From assembly GCF_018141165.1 (NCBI RefSeq), contig NZ_CP058557.1, positions 2,480,001 to 2,544,000 on the forward strand: a stretch of 64,000 nt of DNA. Direction: 5' to 3'. Shown in pieces: positions 36,026 through 44,708 of this stretch. Below the pieces are notes generated by a model, which did no database searches, was not told the DNA's origin, and worked only from the letters and a program-made list of their open reading frames with translations. The position numbers and the translations under genes were made by a program. The DNA comes from Alkaliphilus sp. B6464. Lineage in GTDB: Bacteria; Bacillota; Clostridia; Peptostreptococcales; Natronincolaceae. Each line of letters opens with the position of its first letter. The stretch's first letter is position 1.

Positions 36026-37264
36026 ATGAAGAAGGTAGAATTATTAGCACCCGCAGGGGATTTAGAGAGATTAAAAGTTGCAATTATGTATGGAGCAGAT
36101 GCAGTATATTTAGGGGGACAAATATTTGGTCTAAGAGCTGCCGCTAAAAATTTTAGCTATGAAGATTTAACAGAAGGAGTACGCTTTGCACATGAAAGGG
36201 GAGTAAAGGTATATGTTACAGCTAATATTATTCCTCATAACGAAGATTTAGAAGGATTCCCGGAGTATTTGGAACAAATCTATAAAATAGGAGTAGATGC
36301 CGTAATTGTTTCAGATCCAGGTACATTTTCCATAGTAAAAGAAACGGTTCCTAACATGGAAGTTCATATAAGTACACAAGCAAATAATACAAATCACATG
36401 ACTGCAAAATTTTGGGCAAGTCTTGGAGCTAGTAGAGTTGTATTAGCTCGTGAGCTTAACTTTAAAGAGATTAAAGAAATTAGAGATAATATACCAGAAG
36501 ATCTTGAACTTGAAGCATTCGTTCATGGTGCTATGTGTATGTCATACTCTGGTAGATGCCTGCTTAGCAATTATATGGCAAATCGTGATGCTAATAGAGG
36601 CGAATGTGCTCAGCCATGCAGATGGAAATACAATTTAGTTGAAGAAAAAAGACCAGGAGAATATATACAAGTAATCGAAGATGAAAAGGGAACATACTTT
36701 ATGAACTCTAAAGACCTATGTATGATTGAATACATTCCAGAAATAATTGAATCAGGTATAACAAGCTTGAAGATTGAAGGTCGAATGAAAACTACCTACT
36801 ATGTAGCTATGGTTGTTAAGGCATATAGAGCGGCAATAGATAGCTATTATGATAATCCTAATAACTGGCAGTTTAATCCTAAGTGGATGGAGGAGCTAAA
36901 AAAAGCAAGCCATAGAGACTTTACAACAGGATTTTATTTGAATAAACCAGGACACACTGAGCACCATTATGATAATACATCATATGTAAGAGACTATAGT
37001 TTTATTGGTATTGTTAAAGATTATGATGAAACAAATAAAATTGCAACAATAGAGCAGAGAAATCGATTCTTCCTAGGTGATCAAATTGAAATTACTGGGC
37101 CTAAAGAAGATGTAGCTATGACTATTGCAGAAATGTGGGATGAAGATATGAATCCAATTGATGTAGCACCTCATCCACAACAGATTATAAAAATTAGAGT
37201 AGAACTACCTGTAGCAGAAAACTATATTTTACGAAAAGAAATAAAGGCTGGGGAGAATGAGTAA
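36026..37264 (+). CDS. trhP: U32-family tRNA hydroxylation protein TrhP
   Basis: The product has 412 residues from ATG 36026, 7 bases after AGGAGG; ATG 36020 is too close. U32 peptidase family signature: ELEAFVHGAMCMSYSGRC, with Cys ligands continuing in GECAQPCRW. In B. subtilis the YrrO/TrhP proteins hydroxylate U34 of tRNA using prephenate-dependent chemistry, giving the substrate of TrmR encoded just upstream. Only one TrhP is seen here, whereas B. subtilis has two (YrrN, YrrO). Confidence 0.88.
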   Translation: MKKVELLAPAGDLERLKVAIMYGADAVYLGGQIFGLRAAAKNFSYEDLTEGVRFAHERGVKVYVTANIIPHNEDLEGFPEYLEQIYKIGVDAVIVSDPGTFSIVKETVPNMEVHISTQANNTNHMTAKFWASLGASRVVLARELNFKEIKEIRDNIPEDLELEAFVHGAMCMSYSGRCLLSNYMANRDANRGECAQPCRWKYNLVEEKRPGEYIQVIEDEKGTYFMNSKDLCMIEYIPEIIESGITSLKIEGRMKTTYYVAMVVKAYRAAIDSYYDNPNNWQFNPKWMEELKKASHRDFTTGFYLNKPGHTEHHYDNTSYVRDYSFIGIVKDYDETNKIATIEQRNRFFLGDQIEITGPKEDVAMTIAEMWDEDMNPIDVAPHPQQIIKIRVELPVAENYILRKEIKAGENE

Positions 37265-37924
37265 ATGAGTAGTAGACCTATTTTGATTGGTATTATTGGT
37301 GGAACTGGTTCTGGAAAAAGCACAGTTGCTAGGGCTATTTTTCAAAGTTTACCAGAAAAAAATATAGCAATTATTCAACAAGATTCATATTATAAAGATC
37401 AAAGTCATTTAACTTTCGAAGAAAGAACAAAAACAAATTATGACCATCCACTAGCTTTTGATGCCACCTTATTGAAACAACACTTAAGTGAGTTATTAAA
37501 TAATAACTCTATTCAAAAGCCTATTTATGACTTTGAACAGCATACAAGAAAAAAAGAAACAGAAACAATATATCCTAAGGATATAATTATTTTAGAGGGT
37601 ATTATGATCTTGGATGACTCAGAGTTAAGGAAGATGCTGGATATTAAAATCTTTGTAGATACAGATGCAGATGTTCGTATTATTAGAAGGATATTGCGAG
37701 ATATGAGAGAACGTGGGAGAACGTTAGAATCTGTAATAGATCAATATTTAACAACTGTAAGGCCAGCGCATTTGCAATTTGTTGAACCTAATAAAAAATA
37801 TGCAGATGTAATTATTCCAGAGGGTGGATACAATCAAGTAGCTATTGATATAATGGTAGCTAAAATTAAATCAATTATTGAAAATAAACAAAAACTAAAT
37901 TCAAATAGAGTTAAGAATAGCTAG
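37265..37924 (+). CDS. udk: Uridine kinase
   Basis: A 219-residue P-loop kinase: GGTGSGKST at the N-terminus, QQDSYYKD and NYDHPLAFD substrate motifs, [10 protein letters not shown] and [13 protein letters not shown] lid. Phosphorylates uridine/cytidine for pyrimidine salvage. Its ATG overlaps the preceding stop region, so it is co-transcribed with trhP. Confidence 0.93.
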   Translation: MSSRPILIGIIGGTGSGKSTVARAIFQSLPEKNIAIIQQDSYYKDQSHLTFEERTKTNYDHPLAFDATLLKQHLSELLNNNSIQKPIYDFEQHTRKKETETIYPKDIIILEGIMILDDSELRKMLDIKIFVDTDADVRIIRRILRDMRERGRTLESVIDQYLTTVRPAHLQFVEPNKKYADVIIPEGGYNQVAIDIMVAKIKSIIENKQKLNSNRVKNS

Positions 37925-37953
37925 GTATTAAATAAAATATAGTATAAGTATAA

Positions 37954-37996
37954 CCCCCTATACGATTGGTGATAATATTTAAAAAAGTATAGGGGG
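37954..37996 (+). promoter_or_regulatory. Inverted repeat covering the SD of the PBP gene
   Basis: CCCCCTATAC (37954-37963) and GTATAGGGGG (37987-37996) are perfect 10-base arms. The 3' arm includes the poly-G SD of the next gene. It may end the udk transcript weakly or hide the ribosome site. Confidence 0.55.
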
Positions 37997-38003
37997 GATT
38001 TCT

Positions 38004-39689
38004 ATGTCAAGAATAAAGCGTAAAAGAAATGAATGCAGCATGGTTAACATAAAAAGATTATTGTTTATCAGAGCCATATCCTTTTGTATTTTTATAGGAC
38101 TAATTGTGCGTTTATTTTATATACAGGTGATAAAATATGATTTTTATAATGCAGAAGTAATTAAACAAAGACAGATTAGTATTCCAGTTGATAGTGGTAG
38201 GGGATTAATACTCGATAGAAACTTTATTCCTTTAACTGATAGAATAGAGCAAAAGGTAGCCATTATTTTTCCTCAACATTTTGTTGCAAACACAAGTAAC
38301 ATTTTATTTTTACAGGAGATTACAGGTAAAGAATATGAAGAACTATTTAATAAAGTAAAAAATTCTAAATATACTTTAGAGTTCTCAGTAAAAGATGATC
38401 TAAACTGGAATGATAGAAGATTTATAAATACTAAGGGATTATTTATTGTTAGTAAAAGAATGCGCCACGATAGTAATGGATTTTTAAATCATGTAATTGG
38501 ATATATAAACCAGGTAGATCTTAGAGGTATGTCAGGTATTGAAGGAGCGATGGATGGGGTGCTCAGTGGAAATACAGGTAAGTCTTTAATAGCAACATTA
38601 GATGGGCGAAAAAAATTTCTGCCTGGAGAAGGATATGCGGTAGCTAGTACCAATAATAAAAGCCAAAATCTTAGGTTAACCATCGATTATCACATACAGA
38701 GAATAGCTGAAGAAGTTATAGACGAAAGTAGTATGCCAGGTTCAGTTATAGTTTCAGACATACAAACTGGTGAAATACTAGGTATGGTAAGTAGGCCTAA
38801 TTTTGATCCTAGCAACATATCATATCATCTTAAAAGCAAAGGCGATGAATTATATAATAAGGCTATTCAAATGGCATTTCCACCAGGATCTATATTTAAA
38901 ATAGTAGTAGCTATAGAAGCATTAAGGCAGAATCCTCTATATGCAGATGAAATATTTGAATGTTTAGGTTATGAGGCTGTAGGGGAAATAGAGATTAAAT
39001 GTTCATCCTATGAAAAAGGAGGACATGGACAAATAACAATGGATAGAGCATTTGCTGAGTCTTGTAACTGTGTATTTATTCAGTTGGCTCAAAAAATAGG
39101 GACAGGAAATATTATTAATATGGCAGAACAGTTGGGTTTTAATAACATAGTAGATATAGGTTTAATGGAAGAAAATTCAGGGAATCTTCCTAGTGGAAAT
39201 GATTTGTTAGGACCAGCCTATGGAAATATAGCTATTGGCCAGGGACAAATATTAGCAACTCCACTTCAAGTCAATCAATTAACTCAGTTGATAGCAAATA
39301 ATGGATTAAAGAAATTCTTATATATTATGGAAGATATTGTTGATAATGACTATGTTACTTTAAAAAAATCAAATATAGCAAAGGAGCAGCAAGTACTAGA
39401 TTCAGAATTAGCTAAAAAGCTAAAGCTATGGATGAAAAAAGTAACGCTAGAAGGGAGTGGCCGTCAGGTTGAGGGGTTGTCTAACATTACTGCTGGTAAA
39501 ACAGGATCGGCAGAATCGGTAGAAAATGGAGAAGAAGTAGTTCATGCTTGGTTTACAGGATACTATCCAACAAATAGCCCTAAGTATGCGGTTACTATTT
39601 TTATACAAAATGGAAGATCTGGAGGTGGTGTTGCAGTTCCGATTTTCAGAAAAATAGTAGAAAAAATGATGAATTTAGGGTATAAATAG
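38004..39689 (+). CDS. Class B penicillin-binding protein (PBP2/SpoVD-like)
   Basis: A 561-residue peptidoglycan transpeptidase with an N-terminal membrane anchor (ISFCIFIGLIVRLFYIQVI). A dimerisation region (GRGLILDRNFIPLTD) leads to the catalytic domain: SxxK in PPGSIFKIV, SxN in AESCNCVF and KTG in TAGKTGSAESV. It lacks PASTA repeats. The gene immediately precedes sigK, so a sporulation role such as spore cortex synthesis is attractive but not proven. Confidence 0.9.
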   Translation: MSRIKRKRNECSMVNIKRLLFIRAISFCIFIGLIVRLFYIQVIKYDFYNAEVIKQRQISIPVDSGRGLILDRNFIPLTDRIEQKVAIIFPQHFVANTSNILFLQEITGKEYEELFNKVKNSKYTLEFSVKDDLNWNDRRFINTKGLFIVSKRMRHDSNGFLNHVIGYINQVDLRGMSGIEGAMDGVLSGNTGKSLIATLDGRKKFLPGEGYAVASTNNKSQNLRLTIDYHIQRIAEEVIDESSMPGSVIVSDIQTGEILGMVSRPNFDPSNISYHLKSKGDELYNKAIQMAFPPGSIFKIVVAIEALRQNPLYADEIFECLGYEAVGEIEIKCSSYEKGGHGQITMDRAFAESCNCVFIQLAQKIGTGNIINMAEQLGFNNIVDIGLMEENSGNLPSGNDLLGPAYGNIAIGQGQILATPLQVNQLTQLIANNGLKKFLYIMEDIVDNDYVTLKKSNIAKEQQVLDSELAKKLKLWMKKVTLEGSGRQVEGLSNITAGKTGSAESVENGEEVVHAWFTGYYPTNSPKYAVTIFIQNGRSGGGVAVPIFRKIVEKMMNLGYK

Positions 39690-39748
39690 CAAATATGAAC
39701 AAAATTCTCCCTACCAAGATTTCAAAGTTGATTTTATTGAAACTCTCT

Positions 39749-39791
39749 ATGGCATAAACCCTCTATCTAAAGAATAGAGGGTTTATGCCAT
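39749..39791. terminator. Very stable hairpin between the PBP gene and sigK
   Basis: Perfect 18-base arms (39749-39766 and 39774-39791) around 7 bases. There is no T-run. It isolates sigK from upstream transcription. Confidence 0.65.
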
Positions 39792-39920
39792 CCTTATTAT
39801 AAATAATATAAATATAATATAGCTTATACAATTATATAAGTACATGCACATATATAGACTTCAGAACATATTATTTAAAGTGACATACTATTTAGGTTTT
39901 TAAGGGAGGAGATGATCTAC

Positions 39921-40277
39921 ATGTGGCCGATATTACTAAGTTTATTTCCCGTTACACTAAAGCCAATATTATTTTTAGTATCTTACGTTTCTAGCAGTAC
40001 ATCTTTTCCACAGCCATTAACACCAGAAGAAGAAGCAATGTATTTAGAACAATACGAGCAAGGTAATGAAGAAGCTAGAAATATATTAGTGGAAAGGAAT
40101 TTACGGCTTGTGGCCCATATTGTAAAGAAGTATTCTAATATTGGCCGAGATATGGATGATTTAATTTCTATAGGTACTATTGGATTAATTAAAGGAATTA
40201 CTACCTTTGATAGATCAAAGGGAACAAGACTTGCAACTTATGCTGCAAGGTGTATTGAAAATGCTATACACTCCTAA
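39921..40277 (+). pseudogene. sigK: sigK N-terminal part, interrupted by skin element (functional after excision)
   Basis: Encodes the first 114 residues of sigma-K, then five element-derived codons ending at TAA 40277. From ATG 39921 (GGGAGGAG 9 bases upstream; ATG 39912 is the alternative) there is a hydrophobic pro-sequence of about 21 residues ending ILFLVS, then [17 protein letters not shown] as in B. subtilis pro-SigK. Region 2 follows: [34 protein letters not shown] and [11 protein letters not shown]. The break after Asn is where B. subtilis sigK is split. A CATACTAT at 39884-39891 resembles a sigma-E -10 box. It is not a dead gene; see the skin element. Confidence 0.93.
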
Positions 40278-40286
40278 CGGAAACAT
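40263..40286 (+). repeat. Left terminal inverted repeat of skin (attL half-site)
   Basis: Twenty of 24 bases match the reverse complement of 45823-45846, with identical GCTATAC at the outer end and ACGGAAACAT at the inner end. It overlaps the end of the recombinase gene and the five element-derived codons at the end of the first sigK part. In the excised circle the two repeats would flank the crossover as a palindromic attP. Confidence 0.85.
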
Positions 40287-41944
40287 TATTCTGTTTCCCA
40301 TGGTGGAACTTGCTTTTTTTCTGAAATACTACCGAACATAATTATTTCTGCATTTTTACCATTCCAGATTATTTTATCAACTATAATTTTAAGGAATGCT
40401 CTTTTATCTTCTATATCCATTAAGTCAACACTATGATTAAAATTCGAGAGTATACCTTTCATAACATCAAGACTATTTTCTTTAGCTTGATTTTTTTCTT
40501 GTACTTCTTTAAGTCTTAGAAGTCTATCTTTAATTTGGGTAGTTTCTTTATCTAATCCTTCAATCTGATCAATAATATATTTTGCAGCTGTACTGTTTTG
40601 ATTTTGTGATAGGGAACTAACTAGATTGCCTATAGATTGCCCATTATTTTTAATATTAGATTCTAGCATGGATATTTCATTTTCAATAGCATTTTGGGCT
40701 GTCTGAAGGCTAATTTTATCATTTTCAATACTATCCTGTACATCTGAATTTGACATAGCTAAATTTTTAATTCTATCAATAATCAAGTGATCAAGTTCAT
40801 TACCTTTTATATTTTTAATATTACAACGAGTTCTTTTACTTTTTTCCTTCATTTCGCACATATAATAAAAGATTTGTTCACCATCTTTATTTTTTCTTCC
40901 CATTTTAGGACGCATATAACTTCCACAGTTGCAATAAAGAACTCCAGATAGTAAACTATTAGTATTTTTAACTCTCCTATATCCCTTAGATTTATTCTTA
41001 TACAATAGATTTTGTGCTTTAATCCAGGTAGTACTTTCAATGATTCCTTTATGTGCTCCAATGGCTACTATCCACTCTGACACGTCTCTAAACCTAATAG
41101 AACTTTTACTATCTTGGTTAGTTTTATTATACGCCATTATTCCATGTTTGCCGGTAAATTCACTTTCGTGAGAGTAAACTTCATATCCATTATCTATTAT
41201 GTAATCATACATAGCCTTATCTGCTACTGCATAAACAGGATTAGCAAGAATAGATCTGATAGAGTACCTGGTAAAATCAACGTCATTTTTACTTTTAATA
41301 TTATTCATAATTAGGTATTGTTCAACTTTTGTTAAAGATTTAAATTCTAAATATTTATCGAATATCAATCTAACTATTTCTAATTCATTATCAACAGTAG
41401 ATAGTTTAAACATTTTTCTCTCCTTTCCGGAAGGGTCCGTATAAATAATTTGTTTAGAAGAATATCCTGTAGGAGTTATTCCACCAAGCCATCTTCCGGT
41501 CTTAGCTAGTTGAAGCATATTATCCCTTATACGTTCAGCAGCAGTTTCACGTTCTAATTGTGCAAACACAGAAGATATATATAGCATAGCTTTACCCATA
41601 GGTGTAGAAGTATCAAATTGTTCTTTAATAGACACAAAACCTACTCCATTACTTTCTAATGTTTCAAAGGTGTTAGAAAAGTCCATAACACTCCTACTAA
41701 TACGGTCCAGTCTGTAGCAAATAAGAATATCAAACTTTTTCTTTTTAGCATCTTTCATAAGTAGCTGAAATTGAGGTCTATCAGTATTTCCTCCAGAAAA
41801 ACCTTCATCTTCATAAATATAAAAATCATCATCTTTTATACCAAAGTGAGTAGTAGCATAGTTTTTACATAGCTGTATCTGATTTTCTATACTATCACCT
41901 TTACCAGTAAATTTTGATTTTCTTGAATAAATTGCTACTTTCAT
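40286..41944 (-). CDS. spoIVCA: Large serine recombinase, SpoIVCA-like
   Basis: The product has 552 residues from ATG 41944 (SD AAGGGGTGA; GTG 41953 lies in that SD). The N-terminal resolvase domain has the nucleophile in MKVAIYSRKSK (Ser7), then YEDEGFSGGNTDRPQF and CYRLDRISRSV. A recombinase domain follows (TPTGYSS to about 280). A zinc ribbon has LYCNCG and YYMCEMKEKSKRTRCN, and a C-terminal coiled coil controls directionality in such enzymes. Its stop overlaps the left repeat. It is inferred to excise the element in the mother cell and rebuild sigK. Confidence 0.93.
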   Translation of the reverse strand: MKVAIYSRKSKFTGKGDSIENQIQLCKNYATTHFGIKDDDFYIYEDEGFSGGNTDRPQFQLLMKDAKKKKFDILICYRLDRISRSVMDFSNTFETLESNGVGFVSIKEQFDTSTPMGKAMLYISSVFAQLERETAAERIRDNMLQLAKTGRWLGGITPTGYSSKQIIYTDPSGKERKMFKLSTVDNELEIVRLIFDKYLEFKSLTKVEQYLIMNNIKSKNDVDFTRYSIRSILANPVYAVADKAMYDYIIDNGYEVYSHESEFTGKHGIMAYNKTNQDSKSSIRFRDVSEWIVAIGAHKGIIESTTWIKAQNLLYKNKSKGYRRVKNTNSLLSGVLYCNCGSYMRPKMGRKNKDGEQIFYYMCEMKEKSKRTRCNIKNIKGNELDHLIIDRIKNLAMSNSDVQDSIENDKISLQTAQNAIENEISMLESNIKNNGQSIGNLVSSLSQNQNSTAAKYIIDQIEGLDKETTQIKDRLLRLKEVQEKNQAKENSLDVMKGILSNFNHSVDLMDIEDKRAFLKIIVDKIIWNGKNAEIIMFGSISEKKQVPPWETE

Positions 41945-41984
41945 TAAATTCACCCCTTAGATATATTATAAAGTATTTTATAAA

Positions 41985-42008
41985 AACAAAAAGCCCTTTA
42001 ATGGGCTT
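41985..42008 (-). terminator. Terminator of the lipoprotein gene
   Basis: AAGCCC (41991-41996) and GGGCTT (42003-42008) pair around 6 bases; the flanking A-rich run reads as a T-run on the minus strand. Confidence 0.75.
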
Positions 42009-42035
42009 CTCATATAAAAAACATATAATAAAGAT

Positions 42036-42611
42036 TTATTCAAACAGTTTTGACATATCAGCTAAATTACCAGTTATAGCGTTAGTAAAATCGTCACTAG
42101 GATTTATTATCCAGTTGTTATTTTCTTTAACTAAATCTATTTTAACTGTTTTCTTTACCATAGGCATATCATCACTATTCACTTTATCCAAAAGCATTGT
42201 ATTCATTAAATCATCTATATTATCTTCGGATTTATCTTCCTTAAATGCAGCTGCAAAGGCTAAAGGTAATGCTTCTTGAATTAGTTCAGTCATAATTTTA
42301 CCTAAGTTAGGGCCATTTATTTCAGTTTCTACTGTAGCAGTATCTCCATTTACTTCTGAACTTAATATCTTATAATTCAGTTTACTATATGCCTTTAAAA
42401 ATGCTTCCTCATTCATTTTATTTTCATTATTGAATACCTCTTTTACTTGGTCTTCGGAATCAGACTTTATATATTTATTCATTCCTTCTATATTGCCAGA
42501 TTTTAATGCATCTAAATATCCACTAACACTAGCTTTTGGGTCTGATTTTGCACAAGCAGTCATACTAAAAACTAACGCAATAATAAGTAATGCAGATAAA
42601 AATTTCTTCAT
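42036..42611 (-). CDS. Lipoprotein, skin cargo
   Basis: The product has 191 residues from ATG 42611: MKKFLSALLIIALVFSMTAC, a lipoprotein signal with Cys20, then a domain of about 170 residues (DPKASVSGYLDALKSGNIEG, WIINPSDDFTNAITGNL) like the NTF2-fold lipoproteins DUF4878/DUF5105. An ATG 12 bases earlier falls next to the AAAGGA and is less likely. Probably anchored outside the membrane. A function in sporulation is not evident. Confidence 0.8.
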   Translation of the reverse strand: MKKFLSALLIIALVFSMTACAKSDPKASVSGYLDALKSGNIEGMNKYIKSDSEDQVKEVFNNENKMNEEAFLKAYSKLNYKILSSEVNGDTATVETEINGPNLGKIMTELIQEALPLAFAAAFKEDKSEDNIDDLMNTMLLDKVNSDDMPMVKKTVKIDLVKENNNWIINPSDDFTNAITGNLADMSKLFE

Positions 42612-42941
42612 AAAAAAATACATTCCTTTCGATTTAAAATGTTCTGCTAAATTTTAGTATATTAATACTAGCTACATTATATATGGACTCTATTGAAAAA
42701 AACATCAAACTTTGTCGAAAGAAAAAATGTTTATATTATAAATGAAGAAGGCCATAAGGTCTTAAATGAAATGAAGAAAGATACTAAACAGAATCTAACT
42801 AAGCTATATTGATTTCTTTAAAATTAGTATTAATATACTTGGTACATTTTCATTTGAAATTTTCAGAGTTAATTATAGCTTAATTTTTGAATAGGACAAA
42901 ATGCATAAAACATAAGATTTATTATTAAGGGGGGTGGCAAA
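42612..42941. other. Gap inside the skin element with a possible relic
   Basis: At about 42730-42810 a plus-strand frame reads NVYIINEEGHKVLNEMKKDTKQ before stopping, without a start or SD. It may be the tail of a lost gene. The region must also hold the promoters of the divergent lipoprotein and the 67-aa gene. Confidence 0.35.
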
Positions 42942-43145
42942 ATGGCGAAGGAGCCTGCTATAAGCATAACAGTAAAAGGACTAGAGACAAAAGAAGATAG
43001 AGAGTATTTTAGTAAAAAGTGTGCTGAATTTTGGATGGAGATTATATCTAAAAAAATTAGTGAGTTGCCAATAAGCCACGAAAACAAAGTAGAATTTGCT
43101 AAAGAGGTAGTTGAAGAAATACATAAAAAATCAAAGAAGATTTAA
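42942..43145 (+). CDS. Small charged protein (67 aa), skin cargo
   Basis: AAGGGGGGTG lies 6 bases before ATG 42942. Sequence: KEPAISITVKGLETKEDREYF then a helical, Lys/Glu-rich rest (KVEFAKEVVEEIHKKSKKI). No signal peptide and no family recognised. The strong ribosome site argues that it is expressed. Confidence 0.6.
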   Translation: MAKEPAISITVKGLETKEDREYFSKKCAEFWMEIISKKISELPISHENKVEFAKEVVEEIHKKSKKI

Positions 43146-43595
43146 GTTACCATGAGAAGAAGGTTCAACCAACCTACAGACAAGGTAAAATTTACATGTT
43201 AAGGTGTAAGAAAAGCTAGATAGTTCTCCCATTAGAGACTGTGAAAAAATTCTATTAGGTGTGGAACATACTAGGGCTTTTATGTTGGATAATATTATTT
43301 ATTTTATATACATATAAACCAAATTTACAGTAAGATTGCATAAAAAGTAATCAAAAAGACATCAAAAAGTAACTGAAATGTAAATTAAGCTTAGTATAAT
43401 GACATTATAGAGATTGATAGCTTAGAAAGAAAATGTTTCATCCCCTTTATTTAACCTCACCGGGACTTACTCGGTGGGGATTTTTTTATTACTCAAAACT
43501 AGATAAAATTATGAAATACGCAATAAATTGTTTAGCAATGGCTATTATCAAAAAAACAATTATTATAGTATATACTTGCAAACAGTATTAAAAGG
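43146..43595. other. Gap inside the skin element
   Basis: Around 43152-43220 a short frame (MRRRFNQPTDKV, then after a frame change IYMLRCKKS) looks like a broken small gene. A plus-strand terminator stands at 43455-43487. Near 43345-43375 AAAAAG-containing units repeat imperfectly. Nothing else is supported. Confidence 0.4.
43455..43487 (+). terminator. Terminator inside the skin element
   Basis: CCTCACCG (43455-43462) and CGGTGGGG (43472-43479), then ATTTTTTT. Confidence 0.8.
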
Positions 43596-43630
43596 AAAGA
43601 CTCTATAGTGTTTTTTTATAGAGTCTTTTT
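43596..43630. terminator. Terminator of the minus-strand 174-aa gene
   Basis: Perfect 12-base arms AAAGACTCTATA (43596-43607) and TATAGAGTCTTT (43617-43628), placed between the plus-strand terminator and the stop of the minus-strand gene. Confidence 0.8.
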
Positions 43631-43643
43631 CCTTAAGAGAGTT

Positions 43644-44168
43644 TTAAAACTGCTCTGTACAATTATTTAGGAATTGTTTAACTATACCTTTTGCCATCAC
43701 ATCAGCCATTTGTAAAGCTTGTTTTTCAATCTTGTCGTATACTGTAATGCTATCTTCATACCTTTTTGTAAGCATATAAACAGCTTCAGATTTAGTCAGT
43801 GCCAAGTGTTCATATAGCATTGTTCTCCAGTCTTCCTCAGACCAATATGGGTTGATACTACCAAGGAAAGCGGCAATTTCATCTGCGTTTGCATACCATC
43901 TTTTTTCAGTCTCAGCTACTGCTTCTGTATTACCTGCCTTAGCTTCTTTGACAAGTTGCGCAGCGATGACAAGATGACTTGTAAGTAAATCGGCAAATTG
44001 GGAGGCGATTTTATCTCCATAAAAAGGCTTTAGAGCTGACTCAAAGTCTTTAGGATTTCTGAGAAGACGATTAATCACAAAGTCTACATCTGGTAAATCA
44101 AAAACAATACTAACAATGGCCAGCCTGGTCCAAACAACGTGTTGTACCCAAAGCATACGCAATTGCAT
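43644..44168 (-). CDS. Conserved protein of unknown function, probably N-terminally damaged
   Basis: A 174-residue frame with segments LRMLWVQHVVWTRLAIVSIV, LLRNPKDFESALKPFYGDKIA, RWYANADEIAAFLGSINPYWSEEDW and YEHLALTKSEA. This matches a common Bacillus/clostridial family, often mislabelled acetylglutamate kinase, of unknown role. The Met at 44168 has no SD. The frame is open six more codons upstream of it but then stops, and a LysM-domain reading frame overlaps the 5' end. The present start therefore looks like a scar of a deletion, and expression is doubtful. Confidence 0.65.
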   Translation of the reverse strand: MQLRMLWVQHVVWTRLAIVSIVFDLPDVDFVINRLLRNPKDFESALKPFYGDKIASQFADLLTSHLVIAAQLVKEAKAGNTEAVAETEKRWYANADEIAAFLGSINPYWSEEDWRTMLYEHLALTKSEAVYMLTKRYEDSITVYDKIEKQALQMADVMAKGIVKQFLNNCTEQF

Positions 44169-44259
44169 AAATGGTAGTATGGTATCTTTGAGCTAATATC
44201 CATAATGTGTCATATGGCTGAATTGTATAAGGAAATGTTTTTGTTGGATATTGGCACAT
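44110..44259 (-). pseudogene. LysM domain fragment
   Basis: ATG 44259 follows GTGGTGAT at SD distance and reads MCQYPTKTFPYTIQPYDTL then WILAQRYHTTIYAI. This is a clear LysM start (YTIQ.GDTL..IAQRYNTT pattern, with Tyr in place of Gly). The LysM sequence then stops being recognisable, and the frame ends at 44110 inside the next gene in another frame. A deletion appears to have joined a LysM protein gene to the family of unknown function downstream. LysM proteins bind peptidoglycan and are common in spore coats. Confidence 0.7.
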
Positions 44260-44708
44260 ATTTAATCACCACTTTCGTAATTTCTATATATTACTGTATG
44301 ATTATGTAAATAAAAAAATGCTATTCTAACTACCTTTATATTTGAAAAGGTGATAAATTTGGAAAACTAACTAAAGAGTAATTAATAGAATTGGTATTAA
44401 GGTTACATAAGTCACTGGCCATTAAATTACATCAATGTAGTACTAAGTAAAAAAAGAAAAAGAAAATGAGTACTAAATTAATCATCATTAGGGTTGAGCC
44501 TTTCTAAAACATCAGATTTGAAGAATAATCCATTATTAGAGAAAACCTTAATTAGAATCAATTTATCTCGTTTAACTAGACCATCTATATTTTGATTTCA
44601 AAAAATTTTAAATAAAATTCACCAAAATACAATTATAGAATATTATGTACTAGGCAAAAGGACAATGAGATTGTAGACATCATAAAAGACTGATAGGAGG
44701 AAATAAAA
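44260..44708. other. Gap inside the skin element
   Basis: No intact gene. Near 44343-44440 a plus-strand frame with a GGTGAT site reads LGKLTKE, stop, LIELVLRLHKSLAIKLHQ, a likely nonsense-damaged relic. The promoter for the 44709 gene must lie in the right half; no clear box is seen. Confidence 0.4.

Noticed and set aside
43345-43380. Short AAAAAG-type repeats as a CRISPR or iteron array
   Set aside because: Only two or three imperfect units of about 10 bases, no spacer pattern and no cas or rep genes.
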